Shown: piece by piece, positions 37,235-45,658 of the stretch
Numbering within the stretch: position 1 is the first letter of the stretch
Layout of the letters: each line of letters opens with the position of its first letter
DNA from: Methylomagnum ishizawai
Lineage (GTDB): Bacteria; Pseudomonadota; Gammaproteobacteria; Methylococcales; Methylococcaceae
Assembly (NCBI RefSeq): GCF_019670005.1
Contig: NZ_AP019783.1
Location: forward strand, 1,632,501-1,696,500
DNA length: 64,000 bases
Direction of reading: 5' to 3'
Notes under the pieces: model-generated
Seen by the model: the letters and a program-made list of their open reading frames with translations, nothing else
Told to the model about the DNA's origin: nothing
Database searches by the model: none
Position numbers and translations under genes: made by a program

Positions 37235-37984
37235 TCATTCCCCCGCCCCGCAAGTCGGGCAATGCGGATTCCTCCGCAATTTCATCTGCCGCCATTCCAG
37301 GTTCAGGGCATCGAACAGCAGTAATCGCCCGGATGCCGTCTCGCCGATCCCCAGCAATAATTTCATCGCCTCCAGCGCCTGCATCCCGCCGACGATACCG
37401 GGCAGGGGCGCGATGACACCGTTGCGGGCACAGCTGTCCGGCAGTTCCCCTTGCGCCGGATACAGGCAGTTGTAGCACGGGCTGTCGGGCTGCTCCGGGG
37501 TGAATACCGCCAGTTGCCCCTCGAAGCGGATCACCGCGCCGGACACCAAGGGCTTCCGGGCCTTGACGCAGGCGGCGTTGACCGCGAACCGGGTGGCGAA
37601 ATTGTCCGAGCAATCCAACACCACATCCACCGCGGCCACGGCGGCGTCCAGGTCCGCGCCTTCCAGGCGGCGATCCAGGGTGCGGAGCGTGATATCGGGA
37701 TTGAGCCGGGCCAGGGTCTTGCGGGCCGATTCGACCTTGGGTTCGCCCAGGTTGTCGGTGCCATGGATGATCTGGCGTTGCAGGTTGGAAAGATCGACCC
37801 GGTCGTAATCGTTCAGCACCAGTTCGCCGATCCCGGCGGCGGCGAGGTACATGGCGGCGGGCGAACCCAGCCCGCCCAGCCCGATCACCAGGATGCGGGC
37901 ATTCAGCAGCTTTTGCTGGCCCTCGATATCGATCTGGGGCAACAGGATTTGGCGGCTATATCTCAGGAGTTGATGGTCGTCCAT
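37235..37984 (-). CDS. moeB: Molybdopterin-synthase adenylyltransferase (E1-like, HesA/MoeB/ThiF)
   Basis: The product has 249 aa, the usual MoeB length, without a rhodanese extension. It has the nucleotide loop VIGLGGLGSPAAMYLAAAG, the LQRQIIHG motif that binds ATP, CSDNFATRF with the second conserved Asp, zinc pairs CYNC and CPTC, and SCARNGVIAPLPGIVG. The enzyme adenylates the C-terminus of MoaD (or ThiS) before sulfur transfer. It may support molybdenum cofactor supply for the hydroxylase operon further along, but that link is inference. Confidence 0.88.
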   Translation of the reverse strand: MDDHQLLRYSRQILLPQIDIEGQQKLLNARILVIGLGGLGSPAAMYLAAAGIGELVLNDYDRVDLSNLQRQIIHGTDNLGEPKVESARKTLARLNPDITLRTLDRRLEGADLDAAVAAVDVVLDCSDNFATRFAVNAACVKARKPLVSGAVIRFEGQLAVFTPEQPDSPCYNCLYPAQGELPDSCARNGVIAPLPGIVGGMQALEAMKLLLGIGETASGRLLLFDALNLEWRQMKLRRNPHCPTCGAGE

Positions 37985-38205
37985 GGAGCTTGATTCGGTC
38001 GGTGGTTGGAACGGGGATTATCGGTCGGCGCGGGCCGGGGCGGGAATAGGGCGATCGCTTGCCGCGCCCTGGACGCTGGATTTCGATATCGGTGCCGAAA
38101 TGACGGGTTTTCCAGCCCCTGGGAATGGTCGCTATTGTTGCGGTACTCGCCACTGTTTCCCGTTTTACGCCACAATAACCGGAATCACCCGTCCGAGGTA
38201 TGCCC

Positions 38206-39693
38206 ATGATCCAAACCCAGCCCCGAACCCTGCCCAAAGAACTGCACCGCGCCCAGGAGGTGCGGGCCATGGACCGCTACGCCATCGACACCCTGGGCAT
38301 TCCGGGGCTGGAGCTGATGCATCGGGCCGGGGCCGCCGCTTTCGCCGCGCTGTGCGGGCGTTGGCCCACGGCGCGGACCCTCTCGGCCATTTGCGGGGCC
38401 GGCAATAACGGCGGCGATGCCTATGTGGTGGCGCGGCTAGCCCACGCGGCGGGCTGGGATGTCAGGGTCTATCCGGTCGCGCCCTTGGCGGGGCTGAAGG
38501 GCGATGCGCTGGCCGCCTATCAAGAATACCGGGCGGCGGGCGGCGCGGTGCTGGATTTCATTCCGGCGGATTTCGAGGGCGCGGAAATCCTGGTGGACGG
38601 CCTGTTCGGCACCGGGCTGGACCGCGAGATCGAGGGCTTGTTCGCCGAGGTCGTCCGCGCCGTCAACCGCTTCCGGGGCAAGGTGCTGGCCTTGGATATT
38701 CCCTCCGGCCTGTGCGCCGATACCGGGGCGGTGTTGGGCGTGGCGGTGCGGGCGGATGTCACGGTCAGCTTCATCGGCCTGAAACAGGGCTTGTGTACCG
38801 GCGAGGGCTTGGAATACGCGGGCGAACTGGTGTTCGCCGATTTGGAGACACCGCCCATGGTGAAACACGCGGTCAAGCCTTCGGCCCTGTTGCTGCCGCC
38901 CTTGGCGCAGGGTTTGCCGCCGCGTCCGCGCTACGCCCATAAGGGCCATTTCGGCCACGTGCTGGTGCTGGGCGGCGAACAGGGCTATAGCGGCGCGGCG
39001 CGGCTGGCGGCGGAAGCGGCGGCGCGGGTCGGGGCGGGGCTGGTGAGCCTCGCCACCCGCCCGGAACACGCCGCCTTCCTCAACCTGGACCGGCCCGAAC
39101 TCATGTGCCACGGCGTGGCCCGGCGCGACGAGGTGGAAAACCTCCTGGGCCGGGCCACGGTGGCGGCGGTGGGGCCGGGGCTGGGGCGTTCGGACTGGGC
39201 GGCGCTGTTGCTGGATGCCGCCGTGGACAGCGGTTTGCCCTTGGTGGTCGATGCCGATGCCTTGAACCTCCTGGCCGCGCAGCCGCGCCGGTGCGAGCGC
39301 TGGGTCTTGACCCCGCATCCGGGCGAGGCCGGGCGCTTGCTCGGGACCGGCACGGCGGCGGTGCAGCGCGACCGCTATGCCGCCGCCCGCGCCTTGCAGG
39401 ACCGCTATGGCGGCGTGGTGGTGCTGAAAGGCTCGGGCACGCTCATCGCGGGCGCGGACGAATTGCCCAGGGTGTGCATCGCGGGCAATCCCGGCATGGC
39501 CAGCGGCGGCATGGGCGATGTGCTGACCGGGGTGGTCGCGGGGTTGTTGGCCCAGGGGTTGGAGCCGCTGGAAGCCGCCACCCTGGGCGTGCGCCTCCAT
39601 GCCGCCGCCGGCGACGAAGCCGCCCGCGATGGCGAGCGCGGCCTGTTGGCGGGCGATTTGATGACCCCCTTGCGCCGCTGGGTGAACCGATGA
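38206..39693 (+). CDS. nnr: Bifunctional NAD(P)H-hydrate epimerase / ADP-dependent dehydratase
   Basis: The product has 495 aa, and both halves of the fused repair enzyme are present. The N-terminal epimerase domain (YjeF_N, about 1-215) has CGAGNNGGDAYVVARL, DGLFGTGL and ALDIPSGL. The C-terminal dehydratase domain (carbohydrate kinase-like, about 230-490) has KGHFGHVLVLGG, a VVDADALNLL strand, LTPHPGEAGRLL and the catalytic AGNPGMASGGMGDVLTG. I chose ATG 38206 because GAGG lies seven bases upstream; ATG 38200 is too close to it. It overlaps tsaE by four bases, the standard gammaproteobacterial order. Confidence 0.92.
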   Translation: MIQTQPRTLPKELHRAQEVRAMDRYAIDTLGIPGLELMHRAGAAAFAALCGRWPTARTLSAICGAGNNGGDAYVVARLAHAAGWDVRVYPVAPLAGLKGDALAAYQEYRAAGGAVLDFIPADFEGAEILVDGLFGTGLDREIEGLFAEVVRAVNRFRGKVLALDIPSGLCADTGAVLGVAVRADVTVSFIGLKQGLCTGEGLEYAGELVFADLETPPMVKHAVKPSALLLPPLAQGLPPRPRYAHKGHFGHVLVLGGEQGYSGAARLAAEAAARVGAGLVSLATRPEHAAFLNLDRPELMCHGVARRDEVENLLGRATVAAVGPGLGRSDWAALLLDAAVDSGLPLVVDADALNLLAAQPRRCERWVLTPHPGEAGRLLGTGTAAVQRDRYAAARALQDRYGGVVVLKGSGTLIAGADELPRVCIAGNPGMASGGMGDVLTGVVAGLLAQGLEPLEAATLGVRLHAAAGDEAARDGERGLLAGDLMTPLRRWVNR

Positions 39694-40151
39694 ACACGGT
39701 CCTGGACCTGCCCGACGAGGCCGCCACCCTCGAATTCGCCGCCCGGCTCTACCGCCATCTGCCGCCGGGCTGCCTGGTCTATCTACATGGCAATCTCGGC
39801 GCGGGCAAAACCACCTTCGTGCGCGGTTGCCTACGCTCGACCGGCTTCACCGGCGCGGTGAAAAGCCCGACCTTCACCCTGGTCGAGGAATACGCGCTGC
39901 CCGACCGTACCCTGTTCCATTTCGACCTGTACCGGCTGAACGACCCGGAGGAATTGGAATGGATGGGCATCCGCGATTATCTCCGGCCCGGAGCCACCTG
40001 TTTCATCGAATGGCCCGGACGCGGCGCGGGACTCCTGCCCGGAGCCGACCTGGATATCCGCCTGGAAATCCTGGGGGGAAGCCGCCGCGCCACGCTGGCG
40101 GCGGATAGCGAACAGGGCAGGGCGATCCTGGCCGCGTGGGCGGCGGGGTGA
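39690..40151 (+). CDS. tsaE: tRNA threonylcarbamoyladenosine biosynthesis ATPase TsaE
   Basis: The product has 153 aa. TsaE binds TsaB-TsaD and drives turnover in making t6A37 in tRNA. The Walker A loop GNLGAGKTTFVRG (about residues 35-47), switch segment KSPTFTLVEEY and FHFDLYRL (Walker B-like) are all conserved, as is the ending FIEWPGRGAGLLP. It starts with ATGA overlapping the nnr stop, and amiB follows after 109 bases. Confidence 0.93.
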   Translation: MNTVLDLPDEAATLEFAARLYRHLPPGCLVYLHGNLGAGKTTFVRGCLRSTGFTGAVKSPTFTLVEEYALPDRTLFHFDLYRLNDPEELEWMGIRDYLRPGATCFIEWPGRGAGLLPGADLDIRLEILGGSRRATLAADSEQGRAILAAWAAG

Positions 40152-40260
40152 TGGAACCCGCCGCGGCCAGTTGATTTTGGGCGATAAGTCCCGCTCGAAA
40201 GCTTGCGTAGCGCGGAATGCGCCGCTATTTTTCCAAAGCGCTTGACCAGGGGTATCCAAC

Positions 40261-41436
40261 ATGAACAAAAAGTCCGTATGGGGTGGTTTGTTGTGGCTCG
40301 CCGTGTGGGTGTCCGGGGAGTCCGGCGCGGCGGCGGTCTGGGTGAAATCGGTGCAATGGACGGCGGGGCCGCACCCGCGCCTGATGGTGGATTTCAGCGG
40401 GGTGCCGGGATATCGGGTGGCCAGCCTGGGCGGCGACGCGCCGCTCGCCATCGAACTGGCCGATACCGCCCTGGCCGGGGGCTTGGCGCAACCGCCCGCC
40501 GCCCATCCGGTCGCGGCCCGGATCGGCTCCCTGCCCGGCAAGGCCAAGGGCAGCCTCCGCCTCCTGGTCGAGACCAAGCGCAACGCCCCCCATCAGGCCC
40601 GCATGGAGCAATGGCCCGACCACGCCCGCCTGACCGTGGAATGGGCCGCGTCCGCCGCCCCGGTCCCCGCCGCTGCTTCCACCAATTCCGCCCGCGCCCG
40701 TGCCAAACCGGCCCATTCCTTCGTGGTCGCCATCGACGCCGGGCACGGCGGCAAGGACACCGGGGCCATCGGACCCGGCGGTACTTTGGAAAAAAACGTG
40801 GTGATGGCGATTGCCCGCAAGCTGGCTGGGTATATCCAGGCCGAGCCGGGGATGAAGGCGGTCTTGGTGCGGCGCGGCGATGAGTTCGTCGATCTGCGTC
40901 ACCGCGCCGCCATCGCCCGCAAGGTGCGGGCCGATTTGTTCGTGTCCATCCATGCCGACGCCTATACCGACGGCGGGGTGAAGGGTTCCTCGGTGTATAC
41001 GCTGTCGGAACACGGCGCGTCCAGCGAGGCGGCGCGGTGGCTGGCCGACAGCGAGAACGCCGCCTTGGTGGGCGGCCCCAAGCTCAAGGACAAGAACAAG
41101 CTGCTGGCCTCGGTGCTGGTGGACCTGTCCAAGAACGCCACCCTGGACGCCAGCGACAAGGCGGCGGAAAAGGTATTGCGGGAATTGAGGCGGGATTTCG
41201 CCGTGCATCACGACGAGGTGCAGAAGGCCGAGTTCGCGGTGCTGAAATCGCTGGACGTGCCGTCCATGCTGGTCGAGACCGCCTTCATCTCCAACCCGGA
41301 GGAGGAACGCAACCTGACCAACAACGCCCACCAGGACCGGGTGGCGCGTTCGGTGTTCCGGGGGATCAGGGCGTATTGTGCGGAGTCGCGCCGGGCGGGG
41401 GCGGCGGCGGGGTTGCGGGTGGCGGAGGTGCCTTGA
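40261..41436 (+). CDS. amiB: N-acetylmuramoyl-L-alanine amidase
   Basis: The product has 391 aa. A signal peptide (SVWGGLLWLAVWVSGESGAAA) is followed by an AMIN domain (about 26-140) and the Amidase_3 catalytic domain (about 155-380). The latter shows the zinc signature VVAIDAGHGGKDTGAIGPGG, then EKNVVMAIARKL, FVSIHADAY and VLVETAFISNPEEE. It cleaves septal peptidoglycan to separate cells and is activated by EnvC/NlpD-type partners. There is no C-terminal LysM domain, so it is closer to AmiC in domain plan but sits at the amiB position after nnr-tsaE. Confidence 0.92.
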   Translation: MNKKSVWGGLLWLAVWVSGESGAAAVWVKSVQWTAGPHPRLMVDFSGVPGYRVASLGGDAPLAIELADTALAGGLAQPPAAHPVAARIGSLPGKAKGSLRLLVETKRNAPHQARMEQWPDHARLTVEWAASAAPVPAAASTNSARARAKPAHSFVVAIDAGHGGKDTGAIGPGGTLEKNVVMAIARKLAGYIQAEPGMKAVLVRRGDEFVDLRHRAAIARKVRADLFVSIHADAYTDGGVKGSSVYTLSEHGASSEAARWLADSENAALVGGPKLKDKNKLLASVLVDLSKNATLDASDKAAEKVLRELRRDFAVHHDEVQKAEFAVLKSLDVPSMLVETAFISNPEEERNLTNNAHQDRVARSVFRGIRAYCAESRRAGAAAGLRVAEVP

Positions 41437-41473
41437 GGCGGGCGAAAGAATAAACCGCCGGGGATAGCCTATC

Positions 41474-41476
41474 TTA
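41474..41476. repeat. Target-site duplication TTA, left copy
   Basis: TTA flanks the left end of the IS; an identical TTA (42411-42413) flanks the right end. A 3-base TNA duplication is typical of the IS1031 group of the IS5 family. Confidence 0.7.
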
Positions 41477-41492
41477 GAGGACATCCGGCACA
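41477..41492 (+). repeat. Left terminal inverted repeat of the IS
   Basis: GAGGACATCCGGCACA, the exact reverse complement of 42395-42410. Homology extends inward imperfectly to about 26 bases. Confidence 0.9.
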
Positions 41493-41500
41493 TAAACTGC

Positions 41501-42328
41501 TTACACGGTTTTGGCCTCGATCCGTCTTCCCAGGATCAGGGCGCACGCCAACTGAAGGAAGGCCAGATAGTTGGCTCCCCGGCAGGTGTAGCGGGTTCGG
41601 ATGGCCCGGAAGCCCTTGAGCCAGGCGAAAGCGCGCTCGACCACCCACCTCCGCGCGGGGTGGGTTGGCTCGGAGTCGCAGGAACGCTTCTCCTCGCCGA
41701 TCTTGCGGATATGGGGGGTGTAGCCCAGTCCCGCGACTTCCCGCTCGACCCGTTCGTAGCCATACCCTTTGTCCAGGCAAAGATGCCTGGGACTTTGCCC
41801 GGCGTCGGCGGGTGCCTCGATCACGGCCGCCTCGACGGTGACCGTCACCAGGCGGCTGTCGTGCACGTTGGCCCCGGCCTGCGCGACGGCGAAAGGCATC
41901 CCCTTCCCGTCCACCTGAAGGTGGATCTTGCCACCGCTGCGCCCACGATCCGTGGGATTGCGCCCCAGGCCCTCGTCCTTCTGGCAGCGGGTCTGGCGGA
42001 CCGGGGCCTGCACCAGGCTGCCGTCCATCGACTGCCAAGCCAGGTCGAACCCCTCGAGTTCCTCGTACTCCGCCGCCGACCAGCGGAACATCTCCTTGAA
42101 CACGCCGGCGGCAACCCATCTCTGAAAGTGCTCGTGGACCGCGCTTTTCGAGCCGTAGCAGGCCGGCAGGCAATCCCATTGGCAACCGGTCTTGAGCACA
42201 TACAGAATCCCGTTCATGACCGTCCGGAACTCCAGCGGCTTGGAGCCGCCCGGCCTGCGCCGCTTGAACGGCTCCAACAATGGCTCCACGTGCTCCCACA
42301 GCCGGTCCGAGATTTCCAGGCAACTCAT
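41501..42328 (-). CDS. IS5-family DDE transposase
   Basis: The product has 275 aa. The catalytic DDE pattern is visible: SMDGSLVQAP (first Asp), CLDKGYGYERVE (second Asp after strand), and RRWVVERAFAWLKGFR, which carries the Glu and the YREK-like context typical of IS4/IS5 enzymes. The N-terminal part (LEISDRLWEHVEPLLEP) is the usual DNA-binding start. ATG 42328 has AGGAG six bases upstream; a longer frame to 42385 would start inside the TIR-proximal region. The gene lies opposite to amiB and mutL. Confidence 0.9.
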   Translation of the reverse strand: MSCLEISDRLWEHVEPLLEPFKRRRPGGSKPLEFRTVMNGILYVLKTGCQWDCLPACYGSKSAVHEHFQRWVAAGVFKEMFRWSAAEYEELEGFDLAWQSMDGSLVQAPVRQTRCQKDEGLGRNPTDRGRSGGKIHLQVDGKGMPFAVAQAGANVHDSRLVTVTVEAAVIEAPADAGQSPRHLCLDKGYGYERVEREVAGLGYTPHIRKIGEEKRSCDSEPTHPARRWVVERAFAWLKGFRAIRTRYTCRGANYLAFLQLACALILGRRIEAKTV

Positions 42329-42394
42329 GGGTCTCCTCCGCTTCCGCTTCGCAAAAGACGGGTCTTTTAAGCGTTCGCCGCGCAAAGCACAAGA

Positions 42395-42410
42395 TGTGCC
42401 GGATGTCCTC
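42395..42410 (-). repeat. Right terminal inverted repeat of the IS
   Basis: TGTGCCGGATGTCCTC, exact complement of the left TIR at 41477-41492. It is followed by TTA (42411-42413), the second copy of the target duplication. Confidence 0.9.
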
Positions 42411-42432
42411 TTATCCGGTCGTCCAGCGGGAC

Positions 42433-42465
42433 AAAAGGGCGGGTTCCCCTATGGTTAACCCGCCC
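42433..42465 (-). terminator. Rho-independent terminator of the methyltransferase gene
   Basis: On the minus strand, GGGCGGGTT and AACCCGCCC (42457-42465 with 42437-42445) form a nine-base stem and are followed by four U (AAAA at 42433-42436), 44 bases past the stop at 42509. Confidence 0.7.
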
Positions 42466-42508
42466 CGCAAGCCACTCGTCCTATGGGGTGTTCATCCCCG
42501 TCCTGCTA

Positions 42509-43237
42509 TTAGAAACAGGGTATCCAGCGTAAATTGCCGGTTTCGCGTTTGAAACTGATGTGCTTGAGCGACGCCGACAAAAGCTGGGGCAGCGCGACGA
42601 ATTCAATATTGGATTGCATTAGCCGCTTGATGAGATATTGGGCGGCACCGGTCGTTGTGTCGTTTGCCAGTACATAGGTTGACCAAGTTTCATGGGTGAG
42701 CAGAATTATTTTATAGTTCGTTCTGTTGAGGAACGAAGTAACCGCGCCCACCACCCCGAAACCCATCCTATGAGAATGGTAGTTTTCGCTATAGTCATGC
42801 CCTAAGAGCAGCCCGCCCGGCTTGAGTTTGGCCGCGTATCCGACCAAATCATTCAAAACCGCCTCATAGTGATGCATGCCATCCACATAAACGAAATCCA
42901 ATGAGCCGTCTTCGAAATCGGACAAGGCTTCGGCACTGGTTTTTCGATGGAGGATCACTTTTTGTGTGGAGATTTCGGATTTAAACCGTTTGACCACGCC
43001 TCGGTGTATTTTATCTTGTTCCACTTGTTGGACGTTGGCCCCGTCGGCGGAATATTCGGCGATTTCAGAAAAGCGCCAAGGATCAATCAAGTGGAGTTGG
43101 TTTGGATTTGCGTTTTCGAGAATAATCGCTGAAAAATGGCCGCGCTGAACTCCAATCTCGCAGCCGATAGTGTCCTTGGGCAAGAGCTTGAAAAGTTCCT
43201 TACGGTTGGTGATGGCGTAGAAAAATTTATCGTCCAT
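42509..43237 (-). CDS. Class I SAM-dependent methyltransferase
   Basis: The product has 242 aa. The SAM-binding motif I is GCEIGVQRGHFSA (about residues 25-37), followed by LHLIDPW (acidic end of strand 2) and FVYVDGMHHYEAVLNDL, which fits the Methyltransf_24/CmcI-like class that often modifies sugars or antibiotics. The ribosome site GAGAAGAGAG supports the start. It is notably more AT-rich than amiB and mutL, as are the two genes beyond it, suggesting transfer. The acceptor is unknown. A 330-base gene-free gap precedes it. Confidence 0.75.
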   Translation of the reverse strand: MDDKFFYAITNRKELFKLLPKDTIGCEIGVQRGHFSAIILENANPNQLHLIDPWRFSEIAEYSADGANVQQVEQDKIHRGVVKRFKSEISTQKVILHRKTSAEALSDFEDGSLDFVYVDGMHHYEAVLNDLVGYAAKLKPGGLLLGHDYSENYHSHRMGFGVVGAVTSFLNRTNYKIILLTHETWSTYVLANDTTTGAAQYLIKRLMQSNIEFVALPQLLSASLKHISFKRETGNLRWIPCF

Positions 43238-43565
43238 ACTCTCTTCTCACTAAGTAATTAAAAACCCATGTGGTTCTGCATATTACCGGATCAATAGCGC
43301 ATGAATCCTTGCTATCAAACTCTAGCTTCCTGGAGCGGTACCATATACTAAATCGTCAAATCTGGCTTCAAATTTCAGTTTTTCCCACCTATACCGCCTT
43401 CAAGCGAAGGCATCGGCTTCGGTGTTAATGGGTTCCGCCAAAGACGCCTTGTACGCTAATGACGAAACATGGAAGGTAGGTTGCTAAAACTATTGCCTCC
43501 ACCAATAGGCCGTCCTCTTCTCTAACCCGGAATAGAACAAGTGTAATATAAATAGGGCGATTTGG
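43238..43565. other. Low-GC intergenic stretch without genes
   Basis: About 330 bases between two minus-strand genes of the low-GC cassette. I see no convincing coding frame, RNA gene or terminator. It presumably contains the promoter of the methyltransferase gene. Confidence 0.45.
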
Positions 43566-44330
43566 CTAGTGGAGGCAAAATCCACTCGGCAAGCGGTTGG
43601 CGCGAATGTGCTCTAATATTGTCGCAGATATGGTGCTGCTGTCTATAAAAGCAGATGTATTTTGCCTTGCCCGCAAATAAGATACTGGATTGGCCGGTGT
43701 ATTGGGCAAAGTCAGCAATGACTCTGTCGCGAATCGTTTCTCCATCCCGACAATCACCACAAGCGAATGCCGTGCGCTGGTGAGCGCATCCAAACCAAGG
43801 GTAATTCCATGGGTATATTCGACCTGGTTGGCCGCTCGGGTATCGGTGGATAGCGCTACGATTCTGGTCGCATTAAGCGAAGCGTGGGGCGATGGTTCGT
43901 TAAACCCAATATGGGCGTTGCGTCCAACCCCATGCACCGCGCAGTCAATGCCGCCAAGCCCGTATAACTGGCGCTCGTAGTTTTGGGGCGTAAGCTTAAG
44001 TTCCCCGTCGGCATTCAAAAAGGTAATTAACCTTTTGATGCCGAGTGGCTTTATTAGTTCATTATCGAGTTGCCACGCGAAGCTCGTCGGGTTGGCGGGC
44101 GGGACACCGTAATATTCATCCATCTGAACGCAAACGACCCTTTGCCAATCCACAGCTCCAGAATATAGCTCGCGCAGTTTGGCCCAAGTGGCGATCAGGG
44201 TACGGCCAGCCGATGGAACCCATATACAATAAGGCTTAGTGGACAGCACGTCGCCGATGATAGATACAATCATTCGGGCAACCTCGCTTGCGATAGCGTC
44301 AAGATTATCTGAAATATATAGGCTGGGCAT
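43566..44330 (-). CDS. NagB-like glucosamine-6-phosphate isomerase / 6-phosphogluconolactonase family protein
   Basis: The product has 254 aa. It has the family's PSAGRTLIATWAKL sugar-phosphate loop, VQMDEYYGVP (the Asp acting as base in NagB) and the active-site segment GVGRNAHIGFNEPSPHASL. E. coli NagB has NDGHIAFNEP here, so its Asp141 is replaced by Asn and Gly142 by Ala, while His143 and Glu148 remain. That may shift substrate or chemistry away from standard GlcN6P deamination. ATG 44330 has AGGGG upstream and lies 15 bases after the neighbouring flavoprotein stop. AT-rich like its neighbours. Confidence 0.72.
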   Translation of the reverse strand: MPSLYISDNLDAIASEVARMIVSIIGDVLSTKPYCIWVPSAGRTLIATWAKLRELYSGAVDWQRVVCVQMDEYYGVPPANPTSFAWQLDNELIKPLGIKRLITFLNADGELKLTPQNYERQLYGLGGIDCAVHGVGRNAHIGFNEPSPHASLNATRIVALSTDTRAANQVEYTHGITLGLDALTSARHSLVVIVGMEKRFATESLLTLPNTPANPVSYLRARQNTSAFIDSSTISATILEHIRANRLPSGFCLH

Positions 44331-44344
44331 GTCATATCCCCTGG

Positions 44345-45658
44345 CTATCCTGTTTTGAGGATTTGTTGCAAAATCCCGCCGCCAATATCGGATTGCCACA
44401 GGGCGATCCCGTTGGCTTCCCCATTAAAACTAGGTTCGCCATATCTTCCGGCCAAGGGGTAGCCAGCGGATAGTCCCATACAATACACATTGCGAATCGG
44501 CTTGTTATGCGAATCGAGAACGCGGCTATCGTGGTCAACCAATGGTGCTTTATATGTCAATTGGCTTTTGAGGGCGATTGGGTTGCCTTGGGCATTGAAG
44601 AGGGGTAAGGCTCTAGGCCGATAGCCCAAAGCGGCGATGATGATATCCGCTTGTTCCAACACCCGCCTTGCCTCTTGGCTTGAATCACATCCTAGCTTTA
44701 ATAATTTAATCCGGGTCTCAATTGGCAGACCGCCCAATCCCCATATTCTCCGCATCAATTCCCGTGAGTCGCTACGAAATCCGGCGAGTGGGTATACCCG
44801 GCCTGTTTTTGGGCAGATATCTTTCCGTCCGAAATCATAATATCCATCCTGGTGTGCCGCTTCCGGCGAGGAATAAGTCAGCGCGAGTTTGTTCTTATGC
44901 AGCACGGTAATCGCGATGTTTTGGGTATTAACATCTTCCAACTTGTTCAGGCAGACCCAAACGGATGAAAGGGCGCTATGCGACCCTCCCACGATGGCTA
45001 TCCGTGGTTGACGGATATCGCGCAGGCGGGAAGAGAGCAGGCTTGGACCGGCCAAGGCCAAAGCGTGCTTTGATAATATCGTTTTATCCGCGAATCGCGG
45101 CAGCAAGGGTTCTCCGCAAACCGGGATCGAATATAACGGCCCTAGCGTTTGGTCGGCACCTGTGGCAAGTATCAATGACTTCGAGTGGAACTTCTGGGTT
45201 GTTCCATCGGAGTTTTGACATATCGTCGCCCATGATCCTTGCTCGTCGAGATGCGATGCCATAGCGGTTATGTTTGTAGAAAATATGCCTAGGTTGTTAA
45301 CCATATCCCAGTGGTGTAGTTCTTTACCGATTTCTGATAAATATTCCGCTGCTATGGTCAGTTCAACTGGGCTGCCGCGAAGGTTGTTGAGGTGTGAGCC
45401 CGGATAATAATCCATCAAGTGCCGGAGACTGGGGATGCCCTCGTCATTCGGCGAGGAGATGAAACTATCGGCGAAACTGTCGGAGCGGATCACATAGGTT
45501 CCGAGTTCGCCCGCCCCTAATCCTGGAGTTTGCTCTAGAACTTTCATGCCCCGCTGTATCAGCGTTTCTAATAATCCCGCGCGACGGGCTGCGAGCAATA
45601 TGGATATTCCGGCTGGGCCGCCACCGATAATTAGGGTTGCTAAGGTTTTTTCGTTCAT
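44345..45658 (-). CDS. FAD-dependent oxidoreductase, possibly N-hydroxylase-like
   Basis: The product has 437 aa. The N-terminal FAD-binding motif is LIIGGGPAGISILLAAR (about residues 9-24); a second Rossmann motif, IAIVGGSHSALSSVWV (about 210-225), suggests NAD(P)H binding. The ending NVYCMGLSAGYPLAGRYGEPSFNGEANGIALW resembles the ATG-like motif of two-dinucleotide flavoproteins such as L-lysine/ornithine N-hydroxylases. ATG 45658 was chosen; the longer frame would need a TTG at 45685. It is the first gene of the low-GC cassette in transcription order. The substrate is unknown. Confidence 0.72.
   Translation of the reverse strand: MNEKTLATLIIGGGPAGISILLAARRAGLLETLIQRGMKVLEQTPGLGAGELGTYVIRSDSFADSFISSPNDEGIPSLRHLMDYYPGSHLNNLRGSPVELTIAAEYLSEIGKELHHWDMVNNLGIFSTNITAMASHLDEQGSWATICQNSDGTTQKFHSKSLILATGADQTLGPLYSIPVCGEPLLPRFADKTILSKHALALAGPSLLSSRLRDIRQPRIAIVGGSHSALSSVWVCLNKLEDVNTQNIAITVLHKNKLALTYSSPEAAHQDGYYDFGRKDICPKTGRVYPLAGFRSDSRELMRRIWGLGGLPIETRIKLLKLGCDSSQEARRVLEQADIIIAALGYRPRALPLFNAQGNPIALKSQLTYKAPLVDHDSRVLDSHNKPIRNVYCMGLSAGYPLAGRYGEPSFNGEANGIALWQSDIGGGILQQILKTG

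Larger units (their letters stand above)
41477..42410. mobile_element. Complete IS5-family (IS1031 group) insertion sequence, 934 bp
   Basis: Exact 16-base terminal inverted repeats beginning with GAG, a TTA target duplication on both sides, and one intact transposase gene fill the interval 41477-42410. The size of about 0.93 kb, the TIR start and the TNA duplication fit the IS1031 group. It landed 40 bases after the amiB stop. No decay is visible, so the insertion looks recent and possibly still active. Confidence 0.88.
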
